Positions 35,034-43,537 of a stretch of 47,181 nucleotides of DNA are shown piece by piece. Source of the DNA: Acidovorax sp. SCN 68-22 (GTDB lineage Bacteria > Pseudomonadota > Gammaproteobacteria > Burkholderiales > Burkholderiaceae_C); assembly GCA_001724785.1 (NCBI GenBank), contig MEDL01000001.1:1-47181 (forward strand), given 5' to 3'. The notes under the pieces are model-generated. The model was not told the origin of the DNA, did no database searches, and saw only the letters and a list, made by a program, of their open reading frames with translations. Both the position numbers and the translations under genes were made by a program. Position 1 is the stretch's first letter, and every line of letters starts with the position of its first letter.

Positions 35034-36471
35034 GGCCCCGATGCTGCCTGTTTCACCCCGCGCGGTCCGCATGCCTGCCGTGCGGCCGCTGGCCACTGCC
35101 CTGCTGGCCGCATGGCTTGCCGGCTGCTCCTTCGTGCCGACCTACCAGCGCCCCGAAGCGCCCGTGGCCGAGCAATTTCCCAACGCGCCCACGGTGGGTC
35201 AGGGGGCTGTACCGGCCGCAGACCTGCCCTGGCAGGACTTCGTGCAGGATGCGCGCCTGCGCACCCTGATCGCGCGCGCGCTGGACGGCAACCGGGACCT
35301 GCGCGTGGCCACCCTCGCCATCGAGCAGGCGCGCGCGCAGTACCGCATCCGCGGTGCCGACCGCACGCCGACCATCAATCTTGCCGCGGGCGCCAATCGC
35401 CAGCCGGCGGCCAATGGCAGTGGCGGCATCCAGAGCACCTACACCGCCGGCGTGGCCCTGGCGTCGTGGGAGATCGACTTCTTCGGCCGCATCGCCAGCC
35501 TGGAAGAAGCGGCGCTGGCGCAATACTTCGCCACCGAGGAGGCGCGCAATGCCGTGCAGACCAGTTTGGTCGCGGCGCTGGCCAACGCCTGGCTCAGCCT
35601 GCAGACCAACGATGCCCTGTTGGCCCTGGCGCAGCGCACGCTCGCCACGCGCGAGGATTCGCTGCGCCTTACGCGGCTGCGCTTCGATGAGGGCGTGAGC
35701 TCGGCGCTTGACCTGCGCCAGGCCGAATCGCTGACCGCCGCGGCGCGCGCCGCCATTGCCCAGCAGCGGCGCCTGCGCGCGCTGGATGTGAATGCGCTCA
35801 CGCTGCTCTCCGGCGGGCCATTGCCCGAAGATCTGTTGCGCACCGACGGCGAGCCGCTCGCCGCGTTCACCGAGGTGCCGGCCGGCCTGCCTTCGGACCT
35901 GCTGACGCGCCGTCCCGACGTCCTCCAGGCCGAGCAGCAGTTGCGCTCGGCCAATGCCAACATCGGCGCGGCACGCGCTGCGTTCTTCCCGCGCATCGCG
36001 CTGACGGCCAGCGCCGGCTCGGCCAGCGGCGCGCTGTCGGGCCTGTTCAAGGACGGCTCGTGGGGCTGGACCTTCGCGCCCCAGGCCTTGCTGCCGATCT
36101 TCGACGGCGGGCGCAACCAGGCCAATCTGGACGCCGCCCTGGCCGGCCGGCAAGTGGCCGTGGCGCAGTACGAAAAAGCCATCCAGACCGCCTTCCGCGA
36201 AGTCGCGGACGCGCTGGCCGGGCGGGCGGCACTCTCCGACCAGCTGGAGGCGGCGCGCGCGCAGGCGCGCGCCGAGGCCGAGCGCCTGCGCCTGGCCGAC
36301 CTGCGCTACAAGAACGGCGTGGCCAGCTACCTCGATGTGCTCGACGCGCAGCGCTCGCTCTTTGCCACCGAGCAAAGCGTGGCGCAGATCGCGCTCGCCC
36401 GCCAGCAGGCCGAAGTGGCCTTGTACAAGGCATTGGGGGGGGGCTGGCAGGGCGCTCCGGCCGCTTCTTGA
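35026..36471 (+). CDS. oprM: Outer-membrane efflux lipoprotein (NodT/OprM family)
   Basis: A 481-residue TolC-like channel subunit. The lipobox LAGCS follows a hydrophobic segment. Two repeated OEP domains are visible: FGRIASLEEAALAQYFATEE and LRFDEGVSSALDLRQAE in the first half, FDGGRNQANLDAALAGRQ and LRYKNGVASYLDVLDAQRSL in the second, plus the SDLLTRRPDVLQAEQQL motif. The ATG at 35026 follows GGAGGA inside the acrB end; ATG 35041 is an alternative. The 3' end contains a run of nine G (36435-36443), a slip-prone tract, but the frame is intact. Confidence 0.93.
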   Translation: MREAPMLPVSPRAVRMPAVRPLATALLAAWLAGCSFVPTYQRPEAPVAEQFPNAPTVGQGAVPAADLPWQDFVQDARLRTLIARALDGNRDLRVATLAIEQARAQYRIRGADRTPTINLAAGANRQPAANGSGGIQSTYTAGVALASWEIDFFGRIASLEEAALAQYFATEEARNAVQTSLVAALANAWLSLQTNDALLALAQRTLATREDSLRLTRLRFDEGVSSALDLRQAESLTAAARAAIAQQRRLRALDVNALTLLSGGPLPEDLLRTDGEPLAAFTEVPAGLPSDLLTRRPDVLQAEQQLRSANANIGAARAAFFPRIALTASAGSASGALSGLFKDGSWGWTFAPQALLPIFDGGRNQANLDAALAGRQVAVAQYEKAIQTAFREVADALAGRAALSDQLEAARAQARAEAERLRLADLRYKNGVASYLDVLDAQRSLFATEQSVAQIALARQQAEVALYKALGGGWQGAPAAS

Positions 36472-36560
36472 GCGCCCCTTGCCCGTTGCGTGTTTAGGCG
36501 CTCCTGACGGGGTTCTTGAAACGCGCGGTTACCATGTTGCGGCGCAGCACCGGCCGGGGT

Positions 36561-36574
36561 TTGACGCAAGACAA
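36561..36574. promoter_or_regulatory. FNR/CRP-like box 1 upstream of the Crp-family gene
   Basis: TTGAC-GCAA-GACAA. The ideal partner of TTGAC is GTCAA, so there is one mismatch. Together with box 2 it suggests control by an FNR-type regulator, perhaps the gene product itself. Confidence 0.4.
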
Positions 36575-36611
36575 ATTTGCACCGGCGCTTGCCGTTCGGT
36601 GGCTGGCGTAT

Positions 36612-36625
36612 TTGATTTGCCTCAA
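36612..36625. promoter_or_regulatory. FNR-like box 2 upstream of the Crp-family gene
   Basis: TTGAT-TTGC-CTCAA, one mismatch from TTGAT-N4-ATCAA. It ends on the A of an upstream in-frame ATG (36625), which argues against that ATG being the start. Confidence 0.45.
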
Positions 36626-36635
36626 TGCCGGCAGA

Positions 36636-36659
36636 CGGACCACCTTGCAAAGTGGTCCG
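36636..36659. promoter_or_regulatory. 24-bp near-perfect palindrome next to the Crp-family start
   Basis: CGGACCAC (36636-36643), then CTTGCAAA, then GTGGTCCG (36652-36659). The centre TTGCAA is itself palindromic, so only one base pair of twelve is mismatched. It ends one base before ATG 36661 and includes the likely ribosome site AAAGTGG. It could be an operator or a translation-blocking hairpin. Confidence 0.65.
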
Positions 36660-36660
36660 A

Positions 36661-37284
36661 ATGTTGCCGATTCCCTCTTCCCCTCCTTCCCCTGAAGTGG
36701 AAACCGCGGCGCCCGGCGAGGTGCTGCGGCAGCGCCACGAGCATCCCCGGGATGTCCTGCATCTCCTGCAAGGGCGGGTCGTTCTGTGCGTGCGCATCGA
36801 GGGCCAGATTCGTCACCAGCTGGGCGTGGTCGACGGCCCGTTCTGGCTGGACGCGGCATCCGCCATGCTCGGGCAGCCCTGCGTCGTCGACATGGTCGCG
36901 GAAACACGGGTGCAACTGCGCCGCCAGCCATTGGCGCAATTCCACGCTTCCCTGGAAGCGCTTCCGCAGGCGAGCCGCTTGCTGATGCACGATTTGGCCA
37001 TGGGCTACCGCCAGCAGACGGAGCTTGCGGTCAGCCGGCTCGCGCAGGACGCGGAGGCGCGCTGCGCCCAGTGGCTGCTGCACCATGCCCAGAACGACGA
37101 CAACGGGGCGATGAGTGTCACGCTGCACCAGCGCAAGCGCCTGATTGCGGCGCAACTGGGGATTGCCCCGGAAACCTTCTCCCGCGTGCTGCGCAGCCTG
37201 CGCGAGCACGGCATGATCCACGGCTCGGGCAATGTGGTGAAACTCCTGCAGCCGCGCGCGCTGCAGGCCGTGGCCGGGTTCTAA
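36661..37284 (+). CDS. Crp/Fnr-family transcriptional regulator
   Basis: A 207-residue regulator: a cyclic-nucleotide-binding-like beta-roll (about 10-110, LRQRHEHPRDVLHLLQGRVVL), a dimer helix, and a Crp-type winged helix (KRLIAAQLGIAPETFSRVLRSLREHGMI). No N-terminal Cys cluster for an iron-sulfur centre, and the cAMP-contact RxS segment is not recognisable, so the effector is unknown. ATG 36661 is preferred over 36625 because AAAGTGG precedes it and an FNR-like box overlaps the earlier ATG. A 24-bp palindrome abuts the start, suggesting autoregulation. Confidence 0.85.
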   Translation: MLPIPSSPPSPEVETAAPGEVLRQRHEHPRDVLHLLQGRVVLCVRIEGQIRHQLGVVDGPFWLDAASAMLGQPCVVDMVAETRVQLRRQPLAQFHASLEALPQASRLLMHDLAMGYRQQTELAVSRLAQDAEARCAQWLLHHAQNDDNGAMSVTLHQRKRLIAAQLGIAPETFSRVLRSLREHGMIHGSGNVVKLLQPRALQAVAGF

Positions 37285-37415
37285 GGGGCTCGGGCGCACA
37301 GCCCGCTCTCAGGGTTTTCATCAGGCCGCTTGCGGGTTCCACCCAGGCGCGGCCAGCCGGTCGGCTGCGTATATTCGTTGCAGCCATGCCAGCGATACCG
37401 TTCCCGCCCGTTTCC

Positions 37416-37434
37416 ACGGTCGCGTCGCGACCGT
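37416..37434 (+). other. Perfect 8-bp hairpin just upstream of the GGDEF gene
   Basis: ACGGTCGC-GTC-GCGACCGT, ending 13 nt before the ATG at 37448. No ribosome site is visible between it and the start. It may be an operator or a leader hairpin that limits translation. Confidence 0.5.
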
Positions 37435-37447
37435 TATCGGCCGCGCC

Positions 37448-39511
37448 ATGAGCACGCGCCAGGAGGCCCGGCGTCTCGCATTGCCCGGCGCATTGGGCGT
37501 GCGCGTTGCGTTGCTGCTGGTCGCCGCGGTCGGAGTTGCGGGCGCGTTCTCCGGCTGGGTCGCCACGCGCGCTGCGACCGAGGAGGCCGTGCAGCGCGTC
37601 GTGCGCCAGCAGGGCGAGGAGGTGCAAACCCTGGCACGCGTTCTGGCCAGCAAGATCGAACAAAGCCAGAAGGTGCTGCGCACGGTCGCCGCCGGCATCA
37701 CGCCGGAGATGCTCGACGCCCCTTACTCGCTCGACTGGGTGCTCCAGCAGGGGCTGCCGGCGGTGCAGTTCTTCGACACCATGCAGGTGGCGCGGGCCGA
37801 TGGTTCCTTGCGCGTCAATCTGCAGTACGGCGTGCAGGGCGAGGCCGCCGCGCTCGAACCGGCCGAGCGCGACACATTGCGGCGCACCCTGGTGGAAGGC
37901 AAACCCATTGTTTCGGAAGTCGTGGGCAGCGGCGCGGGGGATGCCCGCGTGTTGTTTACGCAGCCCCTGCACGCCAAGGATGGCAGCGTCATTGGGGTGG
38001 TTGGTGGCGCGTTGCGCCTGCAATCCCAGGGCCTTCTGCCGGCCTCCATCGCGCCGCCGGAGCACGCGGGTTCGCGCCTGGTGGTGTTCGCGCGCGACGG
38101 CACCATCCTGTCGCACGCCGATCCGGCGCGCCTGTTGGGTAAGGTGAGTGAAGAGCCCGGCCTGGAGGAAATGGGCCCGCGCTGGCTGGCCGCCCAGGGA
38201 GCGGCGGGCGACCGGAGCTTGACGGAAAGGGTTTCAGGCCATGTCGTGAGCCTGGCCAGCATGCCGCTGCCGCAGTGGACCGTGGCGCGCATCAGCGACG
38301 CCCAGGCGCTGCTCGCGCCGCTGGAGGGAGCGCAGCGGCGCGCCTGGTGGCTGGCCGCGCTGGCCGTGGGCCTGATCGCGCTCGCCGCGGCCGCGTTGAG
38401 CTTGTGGCAGATGCAGCCCCTGGCGCGGCTGCGCGACCGCGCGCTGCGGCTGACCGAACCCGCGGGCTTCGATGATTCGGTGGTGCCCTCGGCCCATTGG
38501 GGCGATGAAGTGAGCACGCTGGCCGATGCGCTGGAGCGCTTCACCCAGGAGCGCAACGGCCAGCAGCTGCGCGACAGCGCCCTCGCCGGGCGGCTGCAGG
38601 CCATCCTGGACCACGCGCCGGTCGGCATCGTCATCACGCGCGCCGCACGCCTGAGCATGCTCGGTCGCCAGGCGGCGCAGATGCTCGGTTACACGCCCGA
38701 CGAACTGCAAGGCAGGGCGGTGCGTACGCTGTACGGGTCCGACGAGGCGTACGCGCAATGGAAGAAGCGCACGCGCGCCGCCTTCGCCGCGCACGGCGCG
38801 TTCGACGGCGACGTGTGTTTCACGCGCAAGGACGGCAGCCCGGTGTGGGTGCGCGTGCAGGGGCGTGCGGCCGATTCCCCGGGCATGCTCGCGGGCACGG
38901 TCTGGATCCTTGAAGAACTGACGGCCGTGCACGAAGCGCGGCGCCAGCGCGGCCGCGAGCGCTTGCACGACCCGGTCACCGGCCTGCCCGACCGGCACGC
39001 ATTCGAAGAGCGCCTGCGCGGCGTGCTGCTCGGCCGCCCGGCGGTGCAGGGGCGCGGGCCGGATGCGCTGTGCGGTGTCGTGATGTACCTGGATCTGGAC
39101 CATTTCACCGTGGTCAACGACATTGCCGGCCACCAGGCGGGCGACGACGTGCTGGAACACGTCGCACGCCTGCTGGAGGCGCAGGTGCGCCAGGCGGGCT
39201 GGGTGGCGCGCCTGGGCGGCGATGAGTTCGTGGTTGTCATGCCGGCGTGTTCCGTCGCGCACGGCCTGGCCGTGGCGGAGCAACTGCGCGCCGCCGTCTG
39301 CGCCTGGGAGCCGGTGTACGGCGACCGAAGCTTCACCCTGGGGGTGAGCGTTGGCCTGGTGCCCCTGACCAGTGAGCTTGCCGACGTGTCGGCCGTACTG
39401 CGCGCCGCCGACATGGCGTGCTACGAGGCCAAGCGCGCCGGGCGCAACCGCGTCGTGCTGCGCTCTGGCGTGGCGGCGCCCGCTGCGCCCGCCGCATCCG
39501 AGAAGGCGTAG
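37448..39511 (+). CDS. Membrane diguanylate cyclase: Cache-like sensor, HAMP, PAS, GGDEF
   Basis: A 687-residue protein. TM1 lies at about 18-40, then an extracytoplasmic Cache-like domain (about 45-285), TM2 near 297-318 (WWLAALAVGLIALAAAALSL), a HAMP-like linker, a PAS domain (about 380-495, ILDHAPVGIVITRAARL and KDGSPVWVRVQGRA) and a GGDEF domain (DPVTGLPDRHAFEERL, LGGDEF at 589-594). The intact GGDEF predicts c-di-GMP synthesis from two GTP. The residues where an inhibitory RxxD would be read RQAG, so product inhibition at an I-site is probably absent. No EAL domain. It converges on xdhB with a 3-bp gap. Confidence 0.92.
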   Translation: MSTRQEARRLALPGALGVRVALLLVAAVGVAGAFSGWVATRAATEEAVQRVVRQQGEEVQTLARVLASKIEQSQKVLRTVAAGITPEMLDAPYSLDWVLQQGLPAVQFFDTMQVARADGSLRVNLQYGVQGEAAALEPAERDTLRRTLVEGKPIVSEVVGSGAGDARVLFTQPLHAKDGSVIGVVGGALRLQSQGLLPASIAPPEHAGSRLVVFARDGTILSHADPARLLGKVSEEPGLEEMGPRWLAAQGAAGDRSLTERVSGHVVSLASMPLPQWTVARISDAQALLAPLEGAQRRAWWLAALAVGLIALAAAALSLWQMQPLARLRDRALRLTEPAGFDDSVVPSAHWGDEVSTLADALERFTQERNGQQLRDSALAGRLQAILDHAPVGIVITRAARLSMLGRQAAQMLGYTPDELQGRAVRTLYGSDEAYAQWKKRTRAAFAAHGAFDGDVCFTRKDGSPVWVRVQGRAADSPGMLAGTVWILEELTAVHEARRQRGRERLHDPVTGLPDRHAFEERLRGVLLGRPAVQGRGPDALCGVVMYLDLDHFTVVNDIAGHQAGDDVLEHVARLLEAQVRQAGWVARLGGDEFVVVMPACSVAHGLAVAEQLRAAVCAWEPVYGDRSFTLGVSVGLVPLTSELADVSAVLRAADMACYEAKRAGRNRVVLRSGVAAPAAPAASEKA

Positions 39512-39514
39512 CGC

Positions 39515-41935
39515 CTACACCCTGCCGAGCGCGCGCAGGACGTTTTCCGCTGTGGCGGGTGCGTTCAGCGCCACGGGCAGGTGGGCGCCGCCGTGGGCCG
39601 CGGCGACGGCGTTGCGCAGCGCTTCGTACACGCTGATCGCCAGCATGAAGGGCGGCTCGCCGACCGCCTTGCTGCCGCCGACGTTGTCTTCGCGGTTGGC
39701 TTCGGGCCACAGGGCGATGTGCAGGCGCTCGGGCAGGTCGCCGGTGGCGGGAATCTTGTAGGTGCTGGGGGCGTGCGTGGCCAGCATGCCGTCGTCCTTC
39801 CAGACCAGTTCCTCGGTGGTCAGCCAGCCCATGCCCTGGACGAAGCCGCCTTCGATCTGCCCGATATCGATGGCCGGGTTGATGCTGTGGCCGACGTCGT
39901 GCAGGATGTCCACCCGCAGGACCCGGTTTTCGCCCGTCAGGGTGTCGATGACCACCTCGGTGCAGGCGGCGCCGTAGGCGAAGTAGAAGAACGGCCGGCC
40001 GGTCAGGGTGGTTTTGTCGTAGTGGATCTTGGGCGTGCGGTAGAAGCCATCGCTCCAGAGCTGGATGCGGTTGGCGTAGGCTTCTTTCACCACCTCGTCG
40101 AACGCACGCACCTTTTTCGGCGAGATCACCTGGCCGCCGGCGAAGCGGATGGCGCCGGCGCCGCAGCCGTCCAGCCCGCAGACGAAGGAGGCGAGGTTGT
40201 CGCGCACATTGCGCGCGGCGAACTGCGCCGCGCGGCCGTTCAGGTCGGTGCCGCTCGAAGCCGCCGTGGCGCTGGCGTTGGGCACCTTGCTGGTGTCGCT
40301 GGCGGTGACCAGCACGCGGGACAGCGGCACGCCCAGCTCGTCGGCCACGATCTGCGCCACCTTGGTGTGCAGGCCCTGGCCCATCTCGGTGCCGCCGTGG
40401 TTCACCTGCACGCTGCCGTCGAGGTACACGTGCACCAGGGCGCCGGCCTGGTTGAACAGCGTGGCGGTGAAACTGATGCCGAATTTCACCGGTGTGATGG
40501 CAATGCCGCGGCGCAGCGCGGTCTGCCGTGAATTCCAGGCGGAAATGGCCGCCACGCGTTGCCGGTACTGCGCCGATTGCTCCAATTGTGGGAGCAATTC
40601 GTGCAGGATGTTGTCCTCCACGCGCATCTGGTAGTGCGTGGTGTCGCGCCGGCCGCCGCTGGCGAGCGGCTCGTCGCTGTAGAGGTTGGCCATGCGCACA
40701 TCGAGCGCGTCCAGCCCCAGCGTGCGCGCGATGTCGCCCAGGATGCGCTCGATGGCGATCACCCCCTGCGGCCCGCCGAAACCGCGGAACGCGGTGTGGC
40801 TCTGGGTGTTGGTCTTGCAGCGGTAGGACTGCACCAGCACGTTTTCCAGGAAGTAGGCGTTGTCGCAATGGAACACCGCGCGGTCGGCCACCGGCCCGGA
40901 CAGGTCGGCCGAGAAGCCGCAGTTGGCGAACATGCTGAGCACCAGCGCCGTGATGCGGCCACGCGCGTCAAACCCCACCTGGTAGTCGTAGGCAAAGGGG
41001 TGGCGCTTGCCCGTCACCAGGAAATCGTCGTCGCGGTCGAGCCGCAGCTTGACCGGCGCGCCGAACTTGTGCGCCGCCACGGCGGCCCACACCGCCAGGT
41101 GCCCGGCCTGCGTTTCCTTGCCGCCGAAGCCCCCGCCCATGCGCCGGCACATCACGGTAACGGCGTGGTTGTCGATGCCGAGCGCGTGCGCCACCCAGTG
41201 CTGCACCTCGCCGGGGTGCTGGGTGCTGGAGTGGATCCACCACTGGTTCTGCTCCAGCGGCAAGGCGTAGGCAATCTGGCCTTCCAGGTAGAAGTGCTCC
41301 TGGCCGCCGACCTCGAAGCTGCCTGCGAGCGTATGCGGGCTGCTGGCCAGGGCGTCCTCGGGCGCGCCGCGGCGCACGGACACGGGCGGCAGCACATAGC
41401 TTTGCTGCGCGTGCGCGGTGCGCACGTCCAGCACCGCCGGCAGCGGGGCGATGTCGGCACGCACGGCGCGCGCCGCGCGGCGCGCCTGCATCACGCTCGT
41501 CGCCACCACCAGGCCGATGACCTGGCCGACGTGCTGCACGCTGTCCTCGGCGAACACCGGCTCGTCGTGCGCGAATGCGGCAAGCATCCTGTCGCCCGGC
41601 ACGTCGGCCGCCAGCACCACGCCGCGCACACCGGGCAGGGCCAGCGCGGCGGACGCATCCACGCCCTTCAGCTGCCCGTGGGCCACGCGCGAGAGGATGG
41701 GCGCGGCGTACAGCGTGCCCTTGATTTCCGCGATGTCGTCGATGTAGGTGGCGCTGCCCGCGACCTGGGCGCGGGCGCTTTCGTGCGGGTGGGCGTGGCC
41801 CATGGCGCGCGGCTCGGCGGCGGCGCCCGGCTGCTCCGGTGCGTGCGGCGCTGCGCCGGCGTGCGCGTCGGCCGCCAGGGCCACCGGATCGGCGACGGCG
41901 TCGCGGCTGGGGGAGAGGTCCTGGCGCGCGGTCAT
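39515..41935 (-). CDS. xdhB: Xanthine dehydrogenase, molybdenum-binding subunit
   Basis: This 806-residue large subunit holds the molybdopterin cofactor and oxidises hypoxanthine and xanthine to urate. Motifs: MGHAHPHESARAQVAGSATY at the start of homology after a 40-residue Ala/Pro-rich extension, RRMGGGFGGKETQAGH, HTAFRGFGGPQG, and the catalytic Glu in GGSKAVGEPPFML. It overlaps xdhA by 4 nt (ATGA) so the subunits are translationally coupled. Cofactor insertion needs XdhC, encoded at 27515. The N-terminal extension is low-complexity and longer than usual; a later start is possible. Confidence 0.95.
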   Translation of the reverse strand: MTARQDLSPSRDAVADPVALAADAHAGAAPHAPEQPGAAAEPRAMGHAHPHESARAQVAGSATYIDDIAEIKGTLYAAPILSRVAHGQLKGVDASAALALPGVRGVVLAADVPGDRMLAAFAHDEPVFAEDSVQHVGQVIGLVVATSVMQARRAARAVRADIAPLPAVLDVRTAHAQQSYVLPPVSVRRGAPEDALASSPHTLAGSFEVGGQEHFYLEGQIAYALPLEQNQWWIHSSTQHPGEVQHWVAHALGIDNHAVTVMCRRMGGGFGGKETQAGHLAVWAAVAAHKFGAPVKLRLDRDDDFLVTGKRHPFAYDYQVGFDARGRITALVLSMFANCGFSADLSGPVADRAVFHCDNAYFLENVLVQSYRCKTNTQSHTAFRGFGGPQGVIAIERILGDIARTLGLDALDVRMANLYSDEPLASGGRRDTTHYQMRVEDNILHELLPQLEQSAQYRQRVAAISAWNSRQTALRRGIAITPVKFGISFTATLFNQAGALVHVYLDGSVQVNHGGTEMGQGLHTKVAQIVADELGVPLSRVLVTASDTSKVPNASATAASSGTDLNGRAAQFAARNVRDNLASFVCGLDGCGAGAIRFAGGQVISPKKVRAFDEVVKEAYANRIQLWSDGFYRTPKIHYDKTTLTGRPFFYFAYGAACTEVVIDTLTGENRVLRVDILHDVGHSINPAIDIGQIEGGFVQGMGWLTTEELVWKDDGMLATHAPSTYKIPATGDLPERLHIALWPEANREDNVGGSKAVGEPPFMLAISVYEALRNAVAAAHGGAHLPVALNAPATAENVLRALGRV

Positions 41936-43443
41936 GCGAAGTCCTCCAGCGCCAGCTGGTCCAGGCTGGCCGCTGCGCCACCCTGCGTTTCCAGCCAGAA
42001 GCGCTGCGGCAGGGCGGCCAGCATGGCGCTGCGGTAGGCGCTGCTGGCGCGCATGTCGGAAATGGGGGCGAACTCGGCCTGCAGCGCGGCGGTGGCGCGC
42101 TGCACCGTGGCTTCGCTCCAGGGCTGGCCGACGAGCGCCGCCTCGGCCGCGCGGGCGCGGGCGGGGGTGGCGGCGACGCCGCCCGCGCCGATGGAGGCGG
42201 CGCGCACTTCGCCCCCTTCGATGGCGATATTCATGACCAGGCAGACGGCGGAGATGTCGTCGTCGAAGCGTTTCGAGACTTTGTAGGCGCGCAAGCGCTC
42301 CCGTGGCGCCGGCAGCGGCACGTGGATGCGCAGCAGCAGTTCGTCGGCCGCGAGCACGTTCTGCCGGTAGCCGGTGTAGAGATTTTCGAGGGGCAGGGTG
42401 CGTGTGCCGCGCACGCTGCCGAGTTCGACGCGGGCGCGCAGGGCGATGAGCAGCGGCATGGAGTCGCCAATCGGCGAGCCGTTGGCCACGTTGCCGCCCA
42501 GCGTGCCCGAGTTGCGCACCGGCAGGCCGGCGAACCGCGCCGCAAAGCGCTCGAGTTCGGGCCAGTGGCGCTGCAGCGCGCCGAAGGCGTCGGCCAGGGG
42601 CACGGCGGCGCCGATGCGGAGCTCCGCCGGGCCGTGTTCGATGGCGCGCAGCTCGGCGGCGCGGGTCACGTCCAGCACCTGCGGGAACTGGCGATGCTGC
42701 TTGGTGACCCACAGGCCGACGTCGGTGCATCCGGCCACCACCTGCGCCTGCGGGTGGGCGGCGCGGGCTGCGAGCAAGGCCGCCTCGGTGGGCGGAGAAA
42801 TATAGGTCGAATCGGGCTCCAGCGCTTGTCCAGTAAGCGCGAGGAGCTTCAATTGTTGTAGCAACTTGGTTTCGTTCACGGCGCGTACCGGCAGGTCGCC
42901 CATGGCCTGGGCGGCGTCCAGGATGGGCCGGTAGCCGGTGCAGCGGCACAGGTTGCCCGAGAGGTCGTGCACCGCGTCGGCGCGTGTGACGGCCTGGCCC
43001 TGGCAGCAGCGGTTCTGGTACATGGCAAACAGGCTCATGACGAAGCCGGGGGTGCAGAAGCCACATTGGGAGCCGTGGCACTGCACCATCGCCTCCTGCG
43101 CGGGATGCAAACCGGCCGCGGGCGCCGCCCCGGCGGTCTCGATCAGCGGGTCGTGGGCGAGGTCTTCCACCGTCCACAGCGCCATGCCGTCGATCGAATG
43201 GGCCAGGCGGATGCAGGCGTTGATGGCGCGGTAGCGGATGCGTTCCTGCACGCCTTCGCCGCTGTGCACGCTCTCGATTTCGCCCAGCACCACGGTGCAG
43301 GCGCCGCAGTCGCCCTCACCGCAGCCTTCCTTGGTGCCGGTGGCGCCCAGGTCGTCCCGCAGCAGGTCGAGCAGGGTGCGGTCGGGTGGTACATTGGCCA
43401 GCGCTACAGGCTGGCCGCGGCGGACGAAGTGCAGGGAGCGCAT
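41932..43443 (-). CDS. xdhA: Xanthine dehydrogenase, [2Fe-2S]/FAD subunit
   Basis: This 503-residue small subunit passes electrons from XdhB through two [2Fe-2S] clusters and FAD to NAD. The plant-ferredoxin cluster is CGEGDCGAC plus a later Cys in RYRAINACIRLA. The second cluster is CHGSQCGFCTPG and LCRCTGYRP. The FAD domain (from about 216) has NSGTLGGNVANGSPIGD. The linker at residues 194-215 is encoded by dispersed-repeat copy 9. The start is ATG 43443; a GTG 9 codons upstream is open. No strong ribosome site is seen. A LysR gene is divergent. Confidence 0.94.
   Translation of the reverse strand: MRSLHFVRRGQPVALANVPPDRTLLDLLRDDLGATGTKEGCGEGDCGACTVVLGEIESVHSGEGVQERIRYRAINACIRLAHSIDGMALWTVEDLAHDPLIETAGAAPAAGLHPAQEAMVQCHGSQCGFCTPGFVMSLFAMYQNRCCQGQAVTRADAVHDLSGNLCRCTGYRPILDAAQAMGDLPVRAVNETKLLQQLKLLALTGQALEPDSTYISPPTEAALLAARAAHPQAQVVAGCTDVGLWVTKQHRQFPQVLDVTRAAELRAIEHGPAELRIGAAVPLADAFGALQRHWPELERFAARFAGLPVRNSGTLGGNVANGSPIGDSMPLLIALRARVELGSVRGTRTLPLENLYTGYRQNVLAADELLLRIHVPLPAPRERLRAYKVSKRFDDDISAVCLVMNIAIEGGEVRAASIGAGGVAATPARARAAEAALVGQPWSEATVQRATAALQAEFAPISDMRASSAYRSAMLAALPQRFWLETQGGAAASLDQLALEDFA
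42799..42862 (-). repeat. Dispersed repeat, copy 9, coding for the XdhA linker
   Basis: On the minus strand: GAAGCT in place of ATAGCT, exactly 17 nt, then AAGCGCTGGAGCCCGATT. GCTCCTCGCGCTTACTGG closely resembles the same interval in copy 2. It is read in frame in the gap between the iron-sulfur and FAD domains. Confidence 0.82.
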
Positions 43444-43499
43444 GGCGGCAGGGTACAGCGAATGAACCACACGAGGGTAGGGCGCATCGCCGGGCGGCG

Positions 43500-43517
43500 C
43501 ATAAGCCGTGCCTTATG
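43500..43517. promoter_or_regulatory. Inverted repeat CATAAG-N6-CTTATG, candidate LysR site
   Basis: Perfect 6-bp arms in the 94-bp xdhA/LysR divergent gap, 20 bp from the LysR start. The T-N11-A spacing typical of LysR sites can be placed on it. The assignment is inference. Confidence 0.55.
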
Positions 43518-43537
43518 ACTGCAATGCGCAAACCACC

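Noticed and set aside
29769-35096. Very long open frame antisense to acrA and acrB (over 1700 codons)
   Set aside because: The high-GC third-position bias of acrAB leaves the antisense frame free of stops. The translation is Arg/His/Gly-rich without domains, while only the last 214 codons (AcrR) are real.
36435-36443. Run of nine G near the end of oprM as a possible frameshift
   Set aside because: The frame runs through normally and ends with a plausible short C-terminus; only slippage potential remains.
43508-43537. GTG at 43508 as the LysR start
   Set aside because: It lies inside the inverted repeat and adds residues without homology. ATG 43538 gives the normal LysR N-terminus.
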